Below, one piece after another: positions 1 to 10,452 of a stretch of DNA of 64,000 nucleotides. The stretch is taken from the NCBI GenBank assembly GCA_958496175.1, contig OY292278.1, forward strand, positions 6,758,001-6,822,000. Direction: 5' to 3'. The notes below the pieces were generated by a model, which saw only the letters and a list, made by a program, of their open reading frames with translations, searched no databases and was not told the DNA's origin. This stretch comes from Sisyra terminalis. Taxonomy: Eukaryota > Arthropoda > Insecta > Neuroptera > Sisyridae. The position numbers and the translations under genes were made by a program. Within the stretch, counting starts at the first letter, position 1; each line of letters begins with the position of its first letter.

Positions 1-418
1 TTAAAGTATAATCTCCAAAGGACTAGTCACCGATTCTGGAATTCCAATTCCCTATTCCGTTGTTTTTTTTCTTCTGCCGTAAATAAAGGCTAAAAGCCGG
101 ATACTTCGTCGGATATAGAAACAATTATATTCACAATCATAAGCATGAAAAGACGTGAAGATTTCTTGGATATAGTCAGCAAAAAAAAAATGATTGAGGA
201 AAATTAAGGATTACTGAAACAATTTCCTACCTCAAATTTGAATTTTTGATCCTAAAATACAGTAAATAAGTAACCAATTAAACCAAAGTTTTCATTCTTT
301 CACCATTGTTTAACTTTTGATCACATTTTATTTAGATTATAGAAGTTTACTTTATATTTTTCTTTATTTCTTCATACCAATTTGGTTGCATACTTAATGT
401 GAGAATTTCATAAAAACA

Positions 419-490
419 GTGCTGGTCTGGCCTACCAAAATACCAGGAATATCCCCGTGGAATATCCCCGTGGGCCTACTAGCCCATAAA
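419..490 (+). repeat. Probable left terminal region of a hAT-like element
   Basis: The stretch beginning CAGTGCTGGTCTGGCC sits about 150 bp upstream of a clear hAT-type transposase remnant on the same strand and resembles the GC-rich ends of insect hAT elements. It contains a 13-bp direct repeat, GGAATATCCCCGT, twice in a row (446-471). I found no matching inverted end downstream, so the right terminus is missing or too diverged to see. The assignment as a terminus is inference from position and composition. Confidence 0.4.
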
Positions 491-629
491 TATAATCAAG
501 TTTTTTATTAATTCTTATGAAATGATATTAAATTTTTACAATTGCTGCTTTTATCTATTTCAATTTAACTTGTTAATTGTACTTCAATAACAGGAAAAAA
601 TATCTGTAACCTAATATATGAAATTTTAA

Positions 630-1545
630 AAACTAGATTTTGGTAAATGCATTGGTAATTGTACTGATGGTGCAGCGAATATGCAAGGTACTTATAAAAG
701 TTTCAATGCATAGTTAAATCAAGTTTTTCCAACTCAAGTTCATACTTATAGTGTTATAAATTATATATAAATTTAGTTTTTATGGATATCACCCAAAAAA
801 CCAAAGAAACCATCTCACTATTTGGTATTTTAGATAAATATATGGTTTTTTTAAAAGAATCTTATAAACGACTTAACGTATGACGAGAATTTAGTAAATT
901 TAAATTTATTTCAACTATCAGGGAAATACGTTGATGGGTTAAAGATAAGACAATAAGAAAAATGTTTGTTATATTTAATAGCTTAACTGGAAGTATATTT
1001 TTTGTCGATGTTCTGCAGACTTTCTATGAAATTTCTATATCCGAAAATTTTATCAAAGAAATTAGACATCAAGGAAACACTATTTTTACCGCGTTTTTAA
1101 AATTTGATATTATTTTAACAGCTTAAATATTTTTTATGAATATCTGAAAAAACAACACCTTTGTCATCATACTTAGAAATATCAGCTATGGATATTGCAA
1201 TTGCTTTGGTATGGTAAAATATACGACTGATTTTTTTTAAATGCAAAGTTATTTTAATACTGTATATTAAACAGCAGTCAATTTTACATTGGCAAAATTA
1301 CAAGCATTGGTAATTTAGATTTCTTCAAAATTGAAGAAAAGCTATGTCTAGCAAATAAGAGAATTAATCGGATAATTCTAACAATTTATTTCGTATTAGG
1401 GTATATAATGTTATAATGGATGCAGTTACCAATAACAAGAATAAACGATTTTTAAAAAATGATCCTCTTTATAGTGCTATATTCTATTTAAATTCAGATA
1501 ATTTCCCATCAATTTTAAGTATTAATATACCTAGTTATTTTTGAA
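630..1545 (+). pseudogene. hAT-family transposase pseudogene (ZMYM-like type), catalytic region
   Basis: Read on the plus strand with several stops and frameshifts, this stretch follows the order of motifs of hAT-family transposases of the type domesticated as ZMYM-like proteins. KCIGNCTDGAANMQG (from 630, stop at 711) is the catalytic-Asp block. From 815 comes SLFGILDKYMVFLKESYKR, which ends in a stop. Around 1060-1200 a stretch reads LKFDIILTA, then a frameshifted IFF-like segment and AMDIAIAL. From 1410 comes VIMDAVTNNKNKRFLKNDPL followed by YSAIFYLNSDNF. An intact member would be roughly 600-800 residues in one frame; this copy is plainly dead. It lies in what may be intron or 3' flank of the minus-strand gene starting at 3456. 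Family assignment is from remembered motif order, not from a search. Confidence 0.75.
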
Positions 1546-1789
1546 CATTTAACCAATTTAATAAATCAAAAATTAATATTTTATACGAAGGAAATTTTTA
1601 AAACTTACCTAAAAGGTTTTCAAAAAAAATGGAAAATTTAAAATGCTACTTTAGCAGAAGTGGACTATTTTGTGATGAAAAAGATGATGAAGAGATTAAT
1701 ACAGGAAAATCATACCATTCATGCAATACAATTGTATTGTATGCTGTTATAAAGTTTTACAAAAATTTCATTTCGATGTAAAAAAATTT

Positions 1790-2556
1790 TATTATATACT
1801 TTATCATTAATACAAGTATCTTGTGAAATCATTTCCGAAGTTGAATTATATTAAAAATCGACTTAGAAAATAATTAAAAACTGCAATGGATTAGAATTGT
1901 CAGAAATTAGCGAAACAATTATTGCAAAAATGCAAATCCACTTGTTTGTTAAATTTTGACCTTCAATTTAATTATGCAAGATAATGCTCTAATTAAGAAT
2001 ATTTTTCTCAATTTTTTCGCAAACTTTCATTTGAAAATTTGCACGGCGTGATTTTTATTTTCTTTCCCTTTTCTGGTTAGTAGATTTTTTTAAAAAAATT
2101 TCCAGGAAAAATTGTGTTTTCCTTAAAATTTTATTTGCCAATTGAATAAGGAGTTATTCTGTTTTTCCACTGTAAAGGTCACAATTTTATATTATCATTA
2201 ACACAAGTATCTTATGAGATTATTTTCAAAGTTGTAATATATTAAAAATCGACTTAGAAATTATTAAAACATTGCAATGGATTTAAATTGTCAGAAATTA
2301 GCGAAATAATTATTGCAAAAATGCAAGTCGACTTGTTTGTTAAATATTGACCTTCAATTTAATTATGCAAAATAATGCTCTAATTAAGGATATTTTTCTC
2401 AATTTTTTCGCAAATTTTCACGACATGATCTTAATTATCTTTCCCTTTTCTGCTTTATATATTTTTTGAAAAAAATTTCCAGTAAAAGTTGTGTTTTCCT
2501 TAAAATTTTATTTGCCAATTGAATAAGGACTTATTCTGTTTTACCACTATAAAGGC
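1790..2556 (+). repeat. Tandem duplication (~390 bp x2) of the hAT dimerisation domain region
   Basis: Two direct copies lie at about 1790-2180 and 2181-2556; the shared string TTATCATTAA starts at 1801 and again at 2192, an offset of 391 bp. Each carries the remnant of the C-terminal hAT dimerisation domain: copy 1 reads SFPKLNYIKNRLRK then a stop, and copy 2 has the equivalent segment with frame damage. Downstream of the domain the copies stay similar through a run ending near CACTGTAAAGG / CACTATAAAGG. The duplication therefore took in the end of the transposase and its 3' flank. Intact hAT transposases carry this domain once. Confidence 0.75.
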
Positions 2557-3386
2557 CCTAAATTTATTCATAAATTAAGCTATTTTGCTTTAAAATTTTC
2601 TTGAAATATTTTTGACTTTATTTTTAATGAAAATTGGTAAATTATCTCAATCTTTCTGCAAGTTTAAAGCGGAAAGTCATATAGAATACTTTGCTATTTG
2701 TTAAAAGTTATTATTCGAAAAGGACGAAACTAAAGATGTAATGTTTTCAAGGAACAATTTTAATAAACTTATTTTCCGCTATTAAACTTCAACTGTGGGA
2801 CTAAACAGATGGAGTAAATCTTAGTAGAACATTGACGGAAAAGTTAATTGAAGAATTGTTGATATTTTTGTGTCAGTACTCATCCTGCATAATAAATTGC
2901 AATTGCATATAAATTTTTTATGACAAAATTCAGCTTTTAAACGATTGAATATTTCATGACTCGAATTTTCCTATTAAATATTCATCCTCTTTCATATTTG
3001 GTAATAAGTCGCTCACAATTGCAGTCACATCTTTGCCCCCGTAAAAGTGCAGTCCATACAAATTTAAATTACCGAAAAACTCAAAATATTGATTTTTTGG
3101 TGAATCTTTTGTTCAACAATGCATGTTTTCAGTGAAATTTGATACGATGCAGCTTGAAAACTTTTCTGCATTGTTATCAAATAAATTTGCATTTCATGTT
3201 ATAAAAGCTGTATTGAAATTCGGGGTAGCTTCCATCACGTTTACGTTTGAGCCTCGCCATTCTATGCCTGTCAAATTTCATCATTTTTATTCCGGAACTT
3301 ACTTTTAATTGAAAAAAAAATCTAAATAATGATTTATAAGCTTCAGCACTTATTTGCTATTATATAAAAATGTATTTAATACTCAC
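2557..3386. other. AT-rich stretch without recognisable feature
   Basis: I see no exon, transposon motif or structured repeat here. If the exon at 3387-3456 is real, this is the start of its first intron (minus strand). Confidence 0.5.
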
Positions 3387-3456
3387 CGTTCATAACGGAA
3401 ACGCCGCCAATACAAATAACGAGGACAATGGCTGCAAACGAAACGGAAAACTTCAT
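3387..3456 (-). CDS. First coding exon of an unidentified secreted protein (signal peptide)
   Basis: On the minus strand an ATG at 3456 opens 23 codons, MKFSVSFAAIVLVICIGGVS followed by VMN, and one further base, then a consensus 5' splice site AACG|GTGAGT (GT at 3386-3385). The peptide has a short positive start, a hydrophobic core of about 14 residues (FAAIVLVICIGGVSV) and a small-residue end: a textbook secretory signal. The exon is phase 1 at its end. The GC level rises over the exon and its 5' flank compared with the surroundings. Downstream exons would lie at lower coordinates; none could be seen in 1-3386, so they may be outside the window. The product cannot be named: a signal peptide carries no family information. 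Small size is normal for a signal-peptide exon in an insect gene. The alternative, a chance ATG next to a donor, is possible but the combination of signals argues against it. Confidence 0.62.
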
Positions 3457-3600
3457 TGTCCGTCCGGAGGATCAAACCGGGAACGGGGGGATTGGGGGTG
3501 CAGATCTAAAACTTTGTATGAAAACCACAACCAACGTTGCTCCTCAACTGCCTCCAACTCCGCACTGTTGTTGCTAATGATGCGAGATTTAAAAGCACAT
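3457..3600 (-). promoter_or_regulatory. Candidate core promoter and 5' UTR for the 3456 exon
   Basis: Upstream of the minus-strand ATG a TATA-like TTTTAAAT (3594-3587) is followed 28 bp later by ACAGT (3568-3564), which fits an insect initiator with +1 at about 3566. That would give a 5' UTR of roughly 110 nt, GC-rich and with a C-run before the ATG. Spacing and motifs are as expected for a TATA/Inr promoter, but the TATA match is imperfect. Alternatively TTTTAG near 3510 could be a splice acceptor of a second UTR exon. Confidence 0.35.
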
Positions 3601-6430
3601 GAAAAGCTTCACATTTGTAATTCGCGAGCTTTCCATTCGCATATGTATATCTAATAATATGTATGCAAGGCGATGCAATAATATGCTGGCACACAACTTC
3701 TAGTAGTACATTGTATGTTTGAACTATTAGCTTATTGTTCGACGACTCGAATTCCTCGAATCTCTTACTTGCACTTGTATCAAACCGCAAATGTTTGTCT
3801 TTGTCGTGTTTCTCGTATTATTGCTTTTCCGACACAATAGCGTTAATTACTATATCAAACTTTCATAAAACGAAATTGTTAATATGCACTCTCGTAAATA
3901 TCAATGATGGAATTCGCGAAATTAGCCGGGGACTCTTAGAATATTGAATACCCCAAAAACTTATTCTCCCTCCTTTTTCAACCCTTGCTCCCCTCTCTTT
4001 CTAATTGACTCAATCAAATTCCAATTTAAACTTACTCAATAATTACCTTTTAAAAACTTAATAAAACTTCAAATTATAAGCTTAAAAAAATGGTGCTTTA
4101 AATCAAGTTAAAAGCTCAATAGTGTTTTTTTTTCTGTAAGAAACAAGTGTCAATATGAGATTGAAATATTTTTTCAAAGTTTTTCTGAACTGAAGCTTTT
4201 TTGGAAGATAAAAAGCAGTTTGGTAGTTGAATGATAACTCTATCTGCTATAAAGTATGGAAGTAGATACTTTATTTGTGTGGATATAACGTTAGCGTTAA
4301 ACGTGCATAAGAGCTTTCGTACGTAAAAGCTTCGGTCTCGTCTTACGACTGAGCGATTTTTTGGTTTTATTTTCGAGTAAATTTATTACATACGGAGCCA
4401 GAGAACGATATATGGTGCACGAATATCCGAAGGAAATTTTATGAATTTTTTTGCAACTGCAGAAAAATTGTGATTTGAATAAAATTACTTGTAAGCTTTT
4501 GAGATTTTTTCCGTTCAAATTAAAGCACTTAATTTGGGCATAAATATAAATTTTGTGACCACCAGTTGCATTTCTAATGAATCACGTGACCAAGTGGTCC
4601 GGGTCAACACAGAGCTTTGAGCTTTTCAATTACCGCCTTTGTTCCAAGTCCCACCGTGATTTTTTGTGAATTTAAATCATCAAGCTACCCACACAAAACC
4701 ATTGAAAAGCGTCTCATCAAAGCTCGCATCGTTACTTTTTCCGAGATCAAACGCAAACTCCGAGAAACCGAAAAAGGTTTTTTGTGGACGTTTTTTTTTT
4801 GTGTACACAAAGTAAATCACAGATAATGATTGTTTTTTTAAGGCGTAATGAAAGCTCGAGAAAGAAAAAGCTGCGCGCCGAAAAAAAAAGCGATAAATTT
4901 TGCAATTATTTTCAAATTTGGTGAACAGCTGCACGCCAATTTTGCCAATGTAAATCGCTAAAAGCTCAAGATTATTATATTTTTTTTTTTGGTGATTGAA
5001 AAATGATTGCCGACAAAATTTCGAAAAGATAATTTTGGTCACATTCACCTCTTATTGGTTAAAAAGAAAAAAGCACAAAATTTAACATTTACACATTATG
5101 ATTAATTGTAAATGTCTCCCGGTGAATTGATTCATTGGTTAGACAGAGAACTGGTGATATCTCTCGCCTTGTCTCTTATGTGTCTATATAAACATGTATA
5201 AATAAAGCTCTCGGTGAGAACGGCGTTCACGTCACGAGTGGAAGCAGATCAGAGCTTCAACTGAAAAGAGCTTTCTACTGATATTATGAGCTTAGAGTAA
5301 ACGTTTACGTATACGGCGCACGCGTGCTTTCAATCAAATAATAGACACGAATGTAATATTTCCAAACCAATAGATGAAAGAAAATAAAAAAAATAGAAAA
5401 AATTATTTCACGTTATTTATAGATATTATGTTTTATTCGTATAAAATTTAATCAAATTAAGTGAAACAAAAATAGGCCATGGATTCGGTGGAATCTCCAT
5501 TGTTGAATGTGACGATAATCAAATTTATTTTTCTCATTTATCAAAGCCTCGTCTAAGCTTCTGAGCTTTTCCGTTTTATTTTTTTTTTGTCTCTTCCCTT
5601 TTGTCTTTAATCAAAAGAATTCATCTATAAATCCCAATAGTTGGCTGTGATAATCCAAATATAACGTTCGCTTTTTTTTTCTCCTTCAAATGTATCATTG
5701 AGACAAATTGTCGTGGAGCTTTTCCACAGGCTACTTCGATTCGTTTCTCTCGCGTTTGCTTTCCAATTTTCGAAACTCATTTCCGGCGATGGAAAAAAAA
5801 ATTGAATGTTAAAATGCAATCGTTGGTATCTGGAAATTTATTAATGATAAATTTTAACCTCATTTTCTTGACATGAGGAAAACTTTTAACCGTCAATAAT
5901 ACAGGGAAATTTTTAAGTGTGGCATTAATTCAACTGGCACGCAATTGAAATGGAAGAAAATATCAAACGTACACGCGACAAATAAAGATAACACCATGCA
6001 CTATTTTTCATCGCCATCACTCACCAGTGGTGAATGATGGGCGAAAGCAGAGCTTTCGCGCTTTTTTTTTCGGGATTTACTTGTGGATTTTTGTAATTAT
6101 TGCCGTCGATTGTTCAGAGCTTGACCTAAATACGGGGCGGTCGGTGAAAAATGCGGACAAATGAGTCAACCGAAAATAAAACGTAATTTTTATTGAGAGA
6201 AAATCGAAAACAACACATAAACTTGGCAATTGGGAGTACTTGAAGAGAATTATTGTCGAGAATGTTTCAATTTCGAAACCAGAGAAAAAACGAGGCTAAA
6301 TCTTTGTAAATAACGGTGGTTTTCAGGTTTAACAGGTTGTTGGCTTGTTTATCCCGACAAAATATTTCCGGGAATAAAATTTTTAATTTTACTTATACTT
6401 AAATCAATGCTTTTACAATCTAAAGCTTTA
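3590..6430. promoter_or_regulatory. Non-repetitive island enriched in AGCTTT/AAAGCT
   Basis: Counting by eye, the hexamer AGCTTT or its complement occurs about 19 times here (for example near 3605, 4194, 4312, 4327, 4612, 4619, 4720, 4850, 4959, 5206, 5270, 5564, 5718, 6050 and 6425), often inside GAGCTTTC or AAAGCTC. At this base composition about two would be expected. No convincing exon is present. A palindromic CACGTG lies at 4583-4588. Function is unknown; a regulatory cluster or a worn repeat family are both possible. Confidence 0.35.
5162..5340 (+). promoter_or_regulatory. Promoter-like sequence with TATA box
   Basis: Two TATA-like elements, CTATATAAAC (5184-5193) and TATAAATA (5197-5204), precede GTTCACG with TCA at 5227-5229, which is 30-32 bp downstream of the second TATA and fits an initiator. 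The block is GC-richer than its surroundings and contains the 16-mer TCTCGCCTTGTCTCTT (5162-5177), which recurs at 10986-11001. No downstream coding exon was identified, so the transcript is unknown; it could serve as a distal promoter of a gene on either strand or be a chance match. Confidence 0.3.
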
Positions 6431-7181
6431 ATCTCACCTTCTCGTTTGTACCAAGTAAAAGTGATCACAATTGCGGAAATATGGAGGTTCCAATTTTGTC
6501 ATTTGCCCTATGCTTTTGCATTATTTATCTCTCTTATCCAAATGAAATGGAAACACGGTATCATTGGACGAAGATCAGACTTTCCCGGAAATTCATGAAA
6601 AGCTAGACTGAGGTCACATCATATCAATAGCAACAGTGACATCATCATAATCATCATCAATTTCAACATCTATATCAACACTGTCGTCCCCCCACAAACG
6701 ATTAAATGCCAGCAATCCGGAACTATTGCAAAGTCGACATCAATCATTCATACGTGGAGGTATCCTTTCTCATGTATCATTGAAATCACTTAAACTTCCT
6801 CCGCCACCCTCATCAATTTAACACAACCGTAACATAATTTCAACTAATTATAACCAATACAGGGGTTTCCAGTCCAATCAATAATTCTCCCGCACTCTCA
6901 TTTGCGTCTCGTATTTTCGGGGAAAAAATTGGGGAAACTTGATACCAACTATCGAAGTAGTGAAAACTTTTTAATAGACGAAGTTTGTGTGGTAAAAATA
7001 AATATGAAAAACCAACTCTTGAGCTCTTGTTTGCTATGTGTAATAGTGATGTGGGTGTAAAACATTATATGAAAGAGAATGTTGAAACATGTGTAGGGAT
7101 GTGGAACTAATAACGACAATGCTTTACATATCAACAATGCTAGAGTGATATTGTACATTTTCTGTAAATATTTTACACTAA
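6431..7181. other. Unannotated stretch
   Basis: It contains CATCAT/CAACA simple-sequence runs (6615-6690) and otherwise ordinary AT-rich DNA. I see no exon or transposon motif. Confidence 0.5.
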
Positions 7182-8042
7182 CTGATCCCCGCGACTTCGT
7201 CTGCGTTATGTAGGTGTAGATTATATTTTCTTTTAAGATTTGCTATTTGTAGTGGTATATGAACATTTTTATTATTAAATAAAATTAAAACACTATTTTC
7301 TCAACTTTAAAAAGATACATTTAATAAACTGATGCTTAGAATACAATTTTTGTATGTAATGATTAATTTTCAAAAAATATTTATAAATATCTAAAAAGAG
7401 TATGATCAATTGCGTATACCTTCAGTAGGTATGCCCACCGGTAACCAAATAATCCATAAATCAATCAGGATCTTTACATTAAAAAAAATATCGTAAAGTT
7501 CAATAAATTTGGTCTTAATTATGACATAAAACAATAAAAAGTTTTCAAAACACTCACGTCAAAATAACAGAAGTAAAGGGTTTAGATTTAGAATATTAGT
7601 AGAAATCCCTTTTCATTGTCTCGACTTCCGAATGAACCTTTTTCTCAAAACTATTACACTACTATAATGTACAAAACTACCGCGAAATTAAAATTTGTTC
7701 AATTGCACGAAACCCAGTTCCTCCATAATCAAGTATAATCATTGTATGTCTATATACTTATTATTAAAAAATATCTGAATTTCAACTATGTAATTAAATC
7801 ATTTTCTTTTGATTCGCCGAATTTCTCGCTACTCGATATTCGCTAGCTTATGTATTTATTTGTGAAAACGTATTTTGGATTTTCAAGTTTACAATATGTG
7901 AAAAGCAAAAAAACTTAATTCTCACATATAAACTTAACTTATCCGTTTTCAGATATATCTATTATGCCGTACAAATTTTGCTACCATTTTTCACTCCTTT
8001 AGGGGAAAAATGATCAAAAAACCCTTTCGTATTATACATATT

Positions 8043-9063
8043 AGGGTGTCCATTATTTCCCAAATTGATTTTTTTACAGCGATCGCCTACTGAATTTTTA
8101 GTTTAAGATATAAAAAAAATTATCCAAATCAATTTCTTGATTAAACCGTGCCGGAATCATGTTACTTTTACCATTTTAATAACATGGGATTATTTGACTT
8201 TTTACTTTTAATTTTTTTTCTCAGAAACAAATGAATGAAAAGATTAAAGATCAAATTATTTTGACGTAAAATTAAACGCTCTACAAAAAAGGTTTCGTAT
8301 AAATTTTCGATTAAATCACTCCATTTAAAGTTATTCAACATTTAACTTTTTAATGACAAATCAATCGACTATAGGCTCAATAAAAATGATGTTGACTACG
8401 AGTTCTAAAAAATTTCTCATAGATGGCCTCGGGTGAAATGTTAAAAATTCAAATAATAATTGAATTTTTGTCGATAGTCTTATTAGTTAGTATGAAATTC
8501 ACTTCGTAGGTACAAAATATTGATTAAAGTATGAAAATGTATCCTGGATAAATCGAATTTCACGACTAGAGCAAATTCAGATCTTATGTCACCGGTTTTA
8601 ATTGTCAAAAATGATTTTTGTTTGTTCAATTTTCAGTTCAAGCCATAAAATTAACACAAACTTGTGCTCTAATGATAATAATTTTTATCTTCTCTTTCAA
8701 TGATTTTATAGTTAAAAAAAGTAAAAATGAGCAAAAAGTTGAAAATACAATAAGATTTATATAAGGTACAAGTGAAATGTTGAATAACTTTTAATGGAGA
8801 GCTTTAATCGAAAATTCATAATAAACCTTTTTTGTAGAGCGTTAAATATTACGTTAGTATAATTTAACTTTAAATTTTTTTATTCATTTGTTTCAGAGAA
8901 AAAAAATAAAAGTAAAAAGTCAAATAATCCCATGTTATTAAAATGGTAAAATTAACATGATTCAGGCACGGTTTAATCAAAAAATTCAGAGCTTAATTGT
9001 ATTGGATATTTTTTTAATATCTTAAACTAAAAATTCATGGGGCGATCGCTGTAAAAAAATCAA
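8043..9063. mobile_element. Long hairpin element, family F1 (right end truncated)
   Basis: The left end TAGGGTGTCCATTATTTCCC is followed by about 0.5 kb that returns as its own reverse complement, with the centre near 8555. The right arm stops at AAAAATCAATTTGA and lacks the last ~20 bp, so this copy is terminally truncated. Within the arms CGCTCTACAAAAAAGG / CCTTTTTTGTAGAGCG are mirrored. The complete relative is at 40379-41452. Comparison with copy 2 of the host repeat supports insertion into a pre-existing element. No ORF is conserved; it behaves like a giant MITE. Confidence 0.8.
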
Positions 9064-9954
9064 TTTGATTTTGATATTTCAACGACACAAATATGCATTT
9101 GTATTAAAAAATACAATGTTAAACAAAAAATATTATGACCTTTATTTTGATTATCATGACTAAAAGGCAATTCGATTACGCACATTTGGACGTTGTATAG
9201 ATAAAATTGATGGAAATTGATGAAAAGCGTGGTGGAAAATTCGAATATCTTATTAATTTATAATAACAATAATTGATTTTTAAATTGTTCTAAATACCGA
9301 AGAAAAGTTAGTTTGGAAGATTGTATATTTTAATTGTTAATAAAATATGTGATAAAAAATTTGTTCCTTAATGCTTGGCAGCAGAATATATAATTGCTCC
9401 AGGTCACAGTCATTGGTTCATAAAAATTAGATTATAAAAAGTTTGATTGTTGAAAAGCAAACAAAAATTAAAAACGCCTCTTTGGTATTTGAAATAAGTA
9501 CCAACTACATAAAATTTCATACTAAATTAGTGAAATTACGTTATTTAAAATACTCTTATTTAAATGATATAACAAAAACAGAAACTTATTTTTAATTAAT
9601 TATTTATTTATTAATTACACTTATTAAATTTAAAATTTCGATTCTTGATTAACTTAACATTTTCTCATACAAACTTAGTCACCCTCTTTTACTCTTTTAA
9701 GGTAGAAGTTTTCAAAAAAAAATTATTATCAGATGTCTACTTCTTATAAGGAATACATAGAATATTAATATTTCATCAGTCAGAAGGGATATATAAATAC
9801 ATGATTTTAAGTATGCACGGTTTTAAAAATGCATTTACTTTAATTTTTATTACTATTATTATTATTACTACTACTACTTTTACTTTTTTCGTAATTATTT
9901 CCTTATTGAGCAACTCTAAGGGTTTATTTACAAAAATTTTGTTAAAAAGAAGTT

Positions 9955-10031
9955 TACTGTAAGATTCGAGCCCTCGTCTTTTTAAATAGGAGCATCAGAA
10001 TGTCAGATACGTAAACCATTACGTTATTAAC
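9955..10031 (-). repeat. tRNA-like module of composite repeat copy 1
   Basis: Read on the minus strand the segment has an A-box-like AACGTAATGG and, about 45 bp later, a B-box-like GGCTCGAATC, at tRNA-like spacing. Copy 2 (27640-27715) keeps a better match: TAGCGTAATGG and GGGTTCGAATC. This suggests a tRNA-derived (SINE-like) part. It does not look like a functional tRNA: the acceptor stem and a clean anticodon arm are not apparent. Confidence 0.5.
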
Positions 10032-10452
10032 ATCAACGTTGTGTTTTATATATATTAACGTTTATATTCAAAGAGACAATTTTTTAGACTTAAATTGAAT
10101 TTACTGTGCTTTTTGTCAGTTCAATTAAAAATATTTTTACAAATTATTTCTTAACTGTTAATTACCTTTCCAATGATATATAATTCGCCTGTCTTAAGTA
10201 AAAAAAAATTATTTCATCCCTACGGAATACCTTCCCTCATTATTTTTAAAGAATGATATGTAGCCTAGCATGTGAGGGAAATTGTGTTGTATTGTAGTAC
10301 CAAATTTCATTAAATTCGGTTGTTCCGTTCTTTAGTTAAATCGGGACACACAAACAGACAGACAGACAAAAATTTTAAAAATGTTAAATTTGGAATAAGG
10401 GTCTCTTAAAACAAATATTTACCCAAAAATTGGGTTCAAAATCGAAATGTAC

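Larger units (their letters stand above)
7182..10452. repeat. Composite interspersed repeat, copy 1 (with hairpin insertion)
   Basis: Homologous to 25588-28141. Both copies begin CTGATCCCCGCGACTTCGTC and end CAAAATCGAAATGTAC (10452; 28141). Shared internal blocks include the segment from about 9080 (ATATGCATTTGTATT) to 9490 and the segment from 9810 (GTATGCACGG) onward, including ACAGACAGACAGACAAAAA near 10350. Strings of the CCCGCGACTTCGTC and CAGACAGACAGACA type recur in interspersed repeats of many insects. No coding sequence is visible, so the element is non-autonomous or badly decayed. A hairpin element (8043-9063) has been inserted in it, absent at this position from copy 2. No target-site duplication was found at the ends. 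Confidence 0.75.

Noticed and set aside
4680..5048. 122-codon minus-strand ORF, the longest in the window
   Set aside because: Made largely of Phe/Lys/Asn from A/T runs, with frameshadow on the other strand; no signal peptide, domain or splice context.
5479..5556. Short ORF MDSVESPLLNVTIIKFIFLI... downstream of the TATA boxes
   Set aside because: Only 25 codons, no donor before the stop and no recognised family; the hydrophobic stretch is expected in AT-rich DNA.
5995..6060. Minus-strand donor ACTG|GTGAGT
   Set aside because: The upstream frame has no acceptor and meets a stop; the site lies in a small inverted repeat (CATCACTCACCAGTGGTGAATGATG region).
9955..10031. tRNA gene
   Set aside because: A and B boxes only; no acceptor stem or clean anticodon loop, and the module is repeated with the surrounding element.
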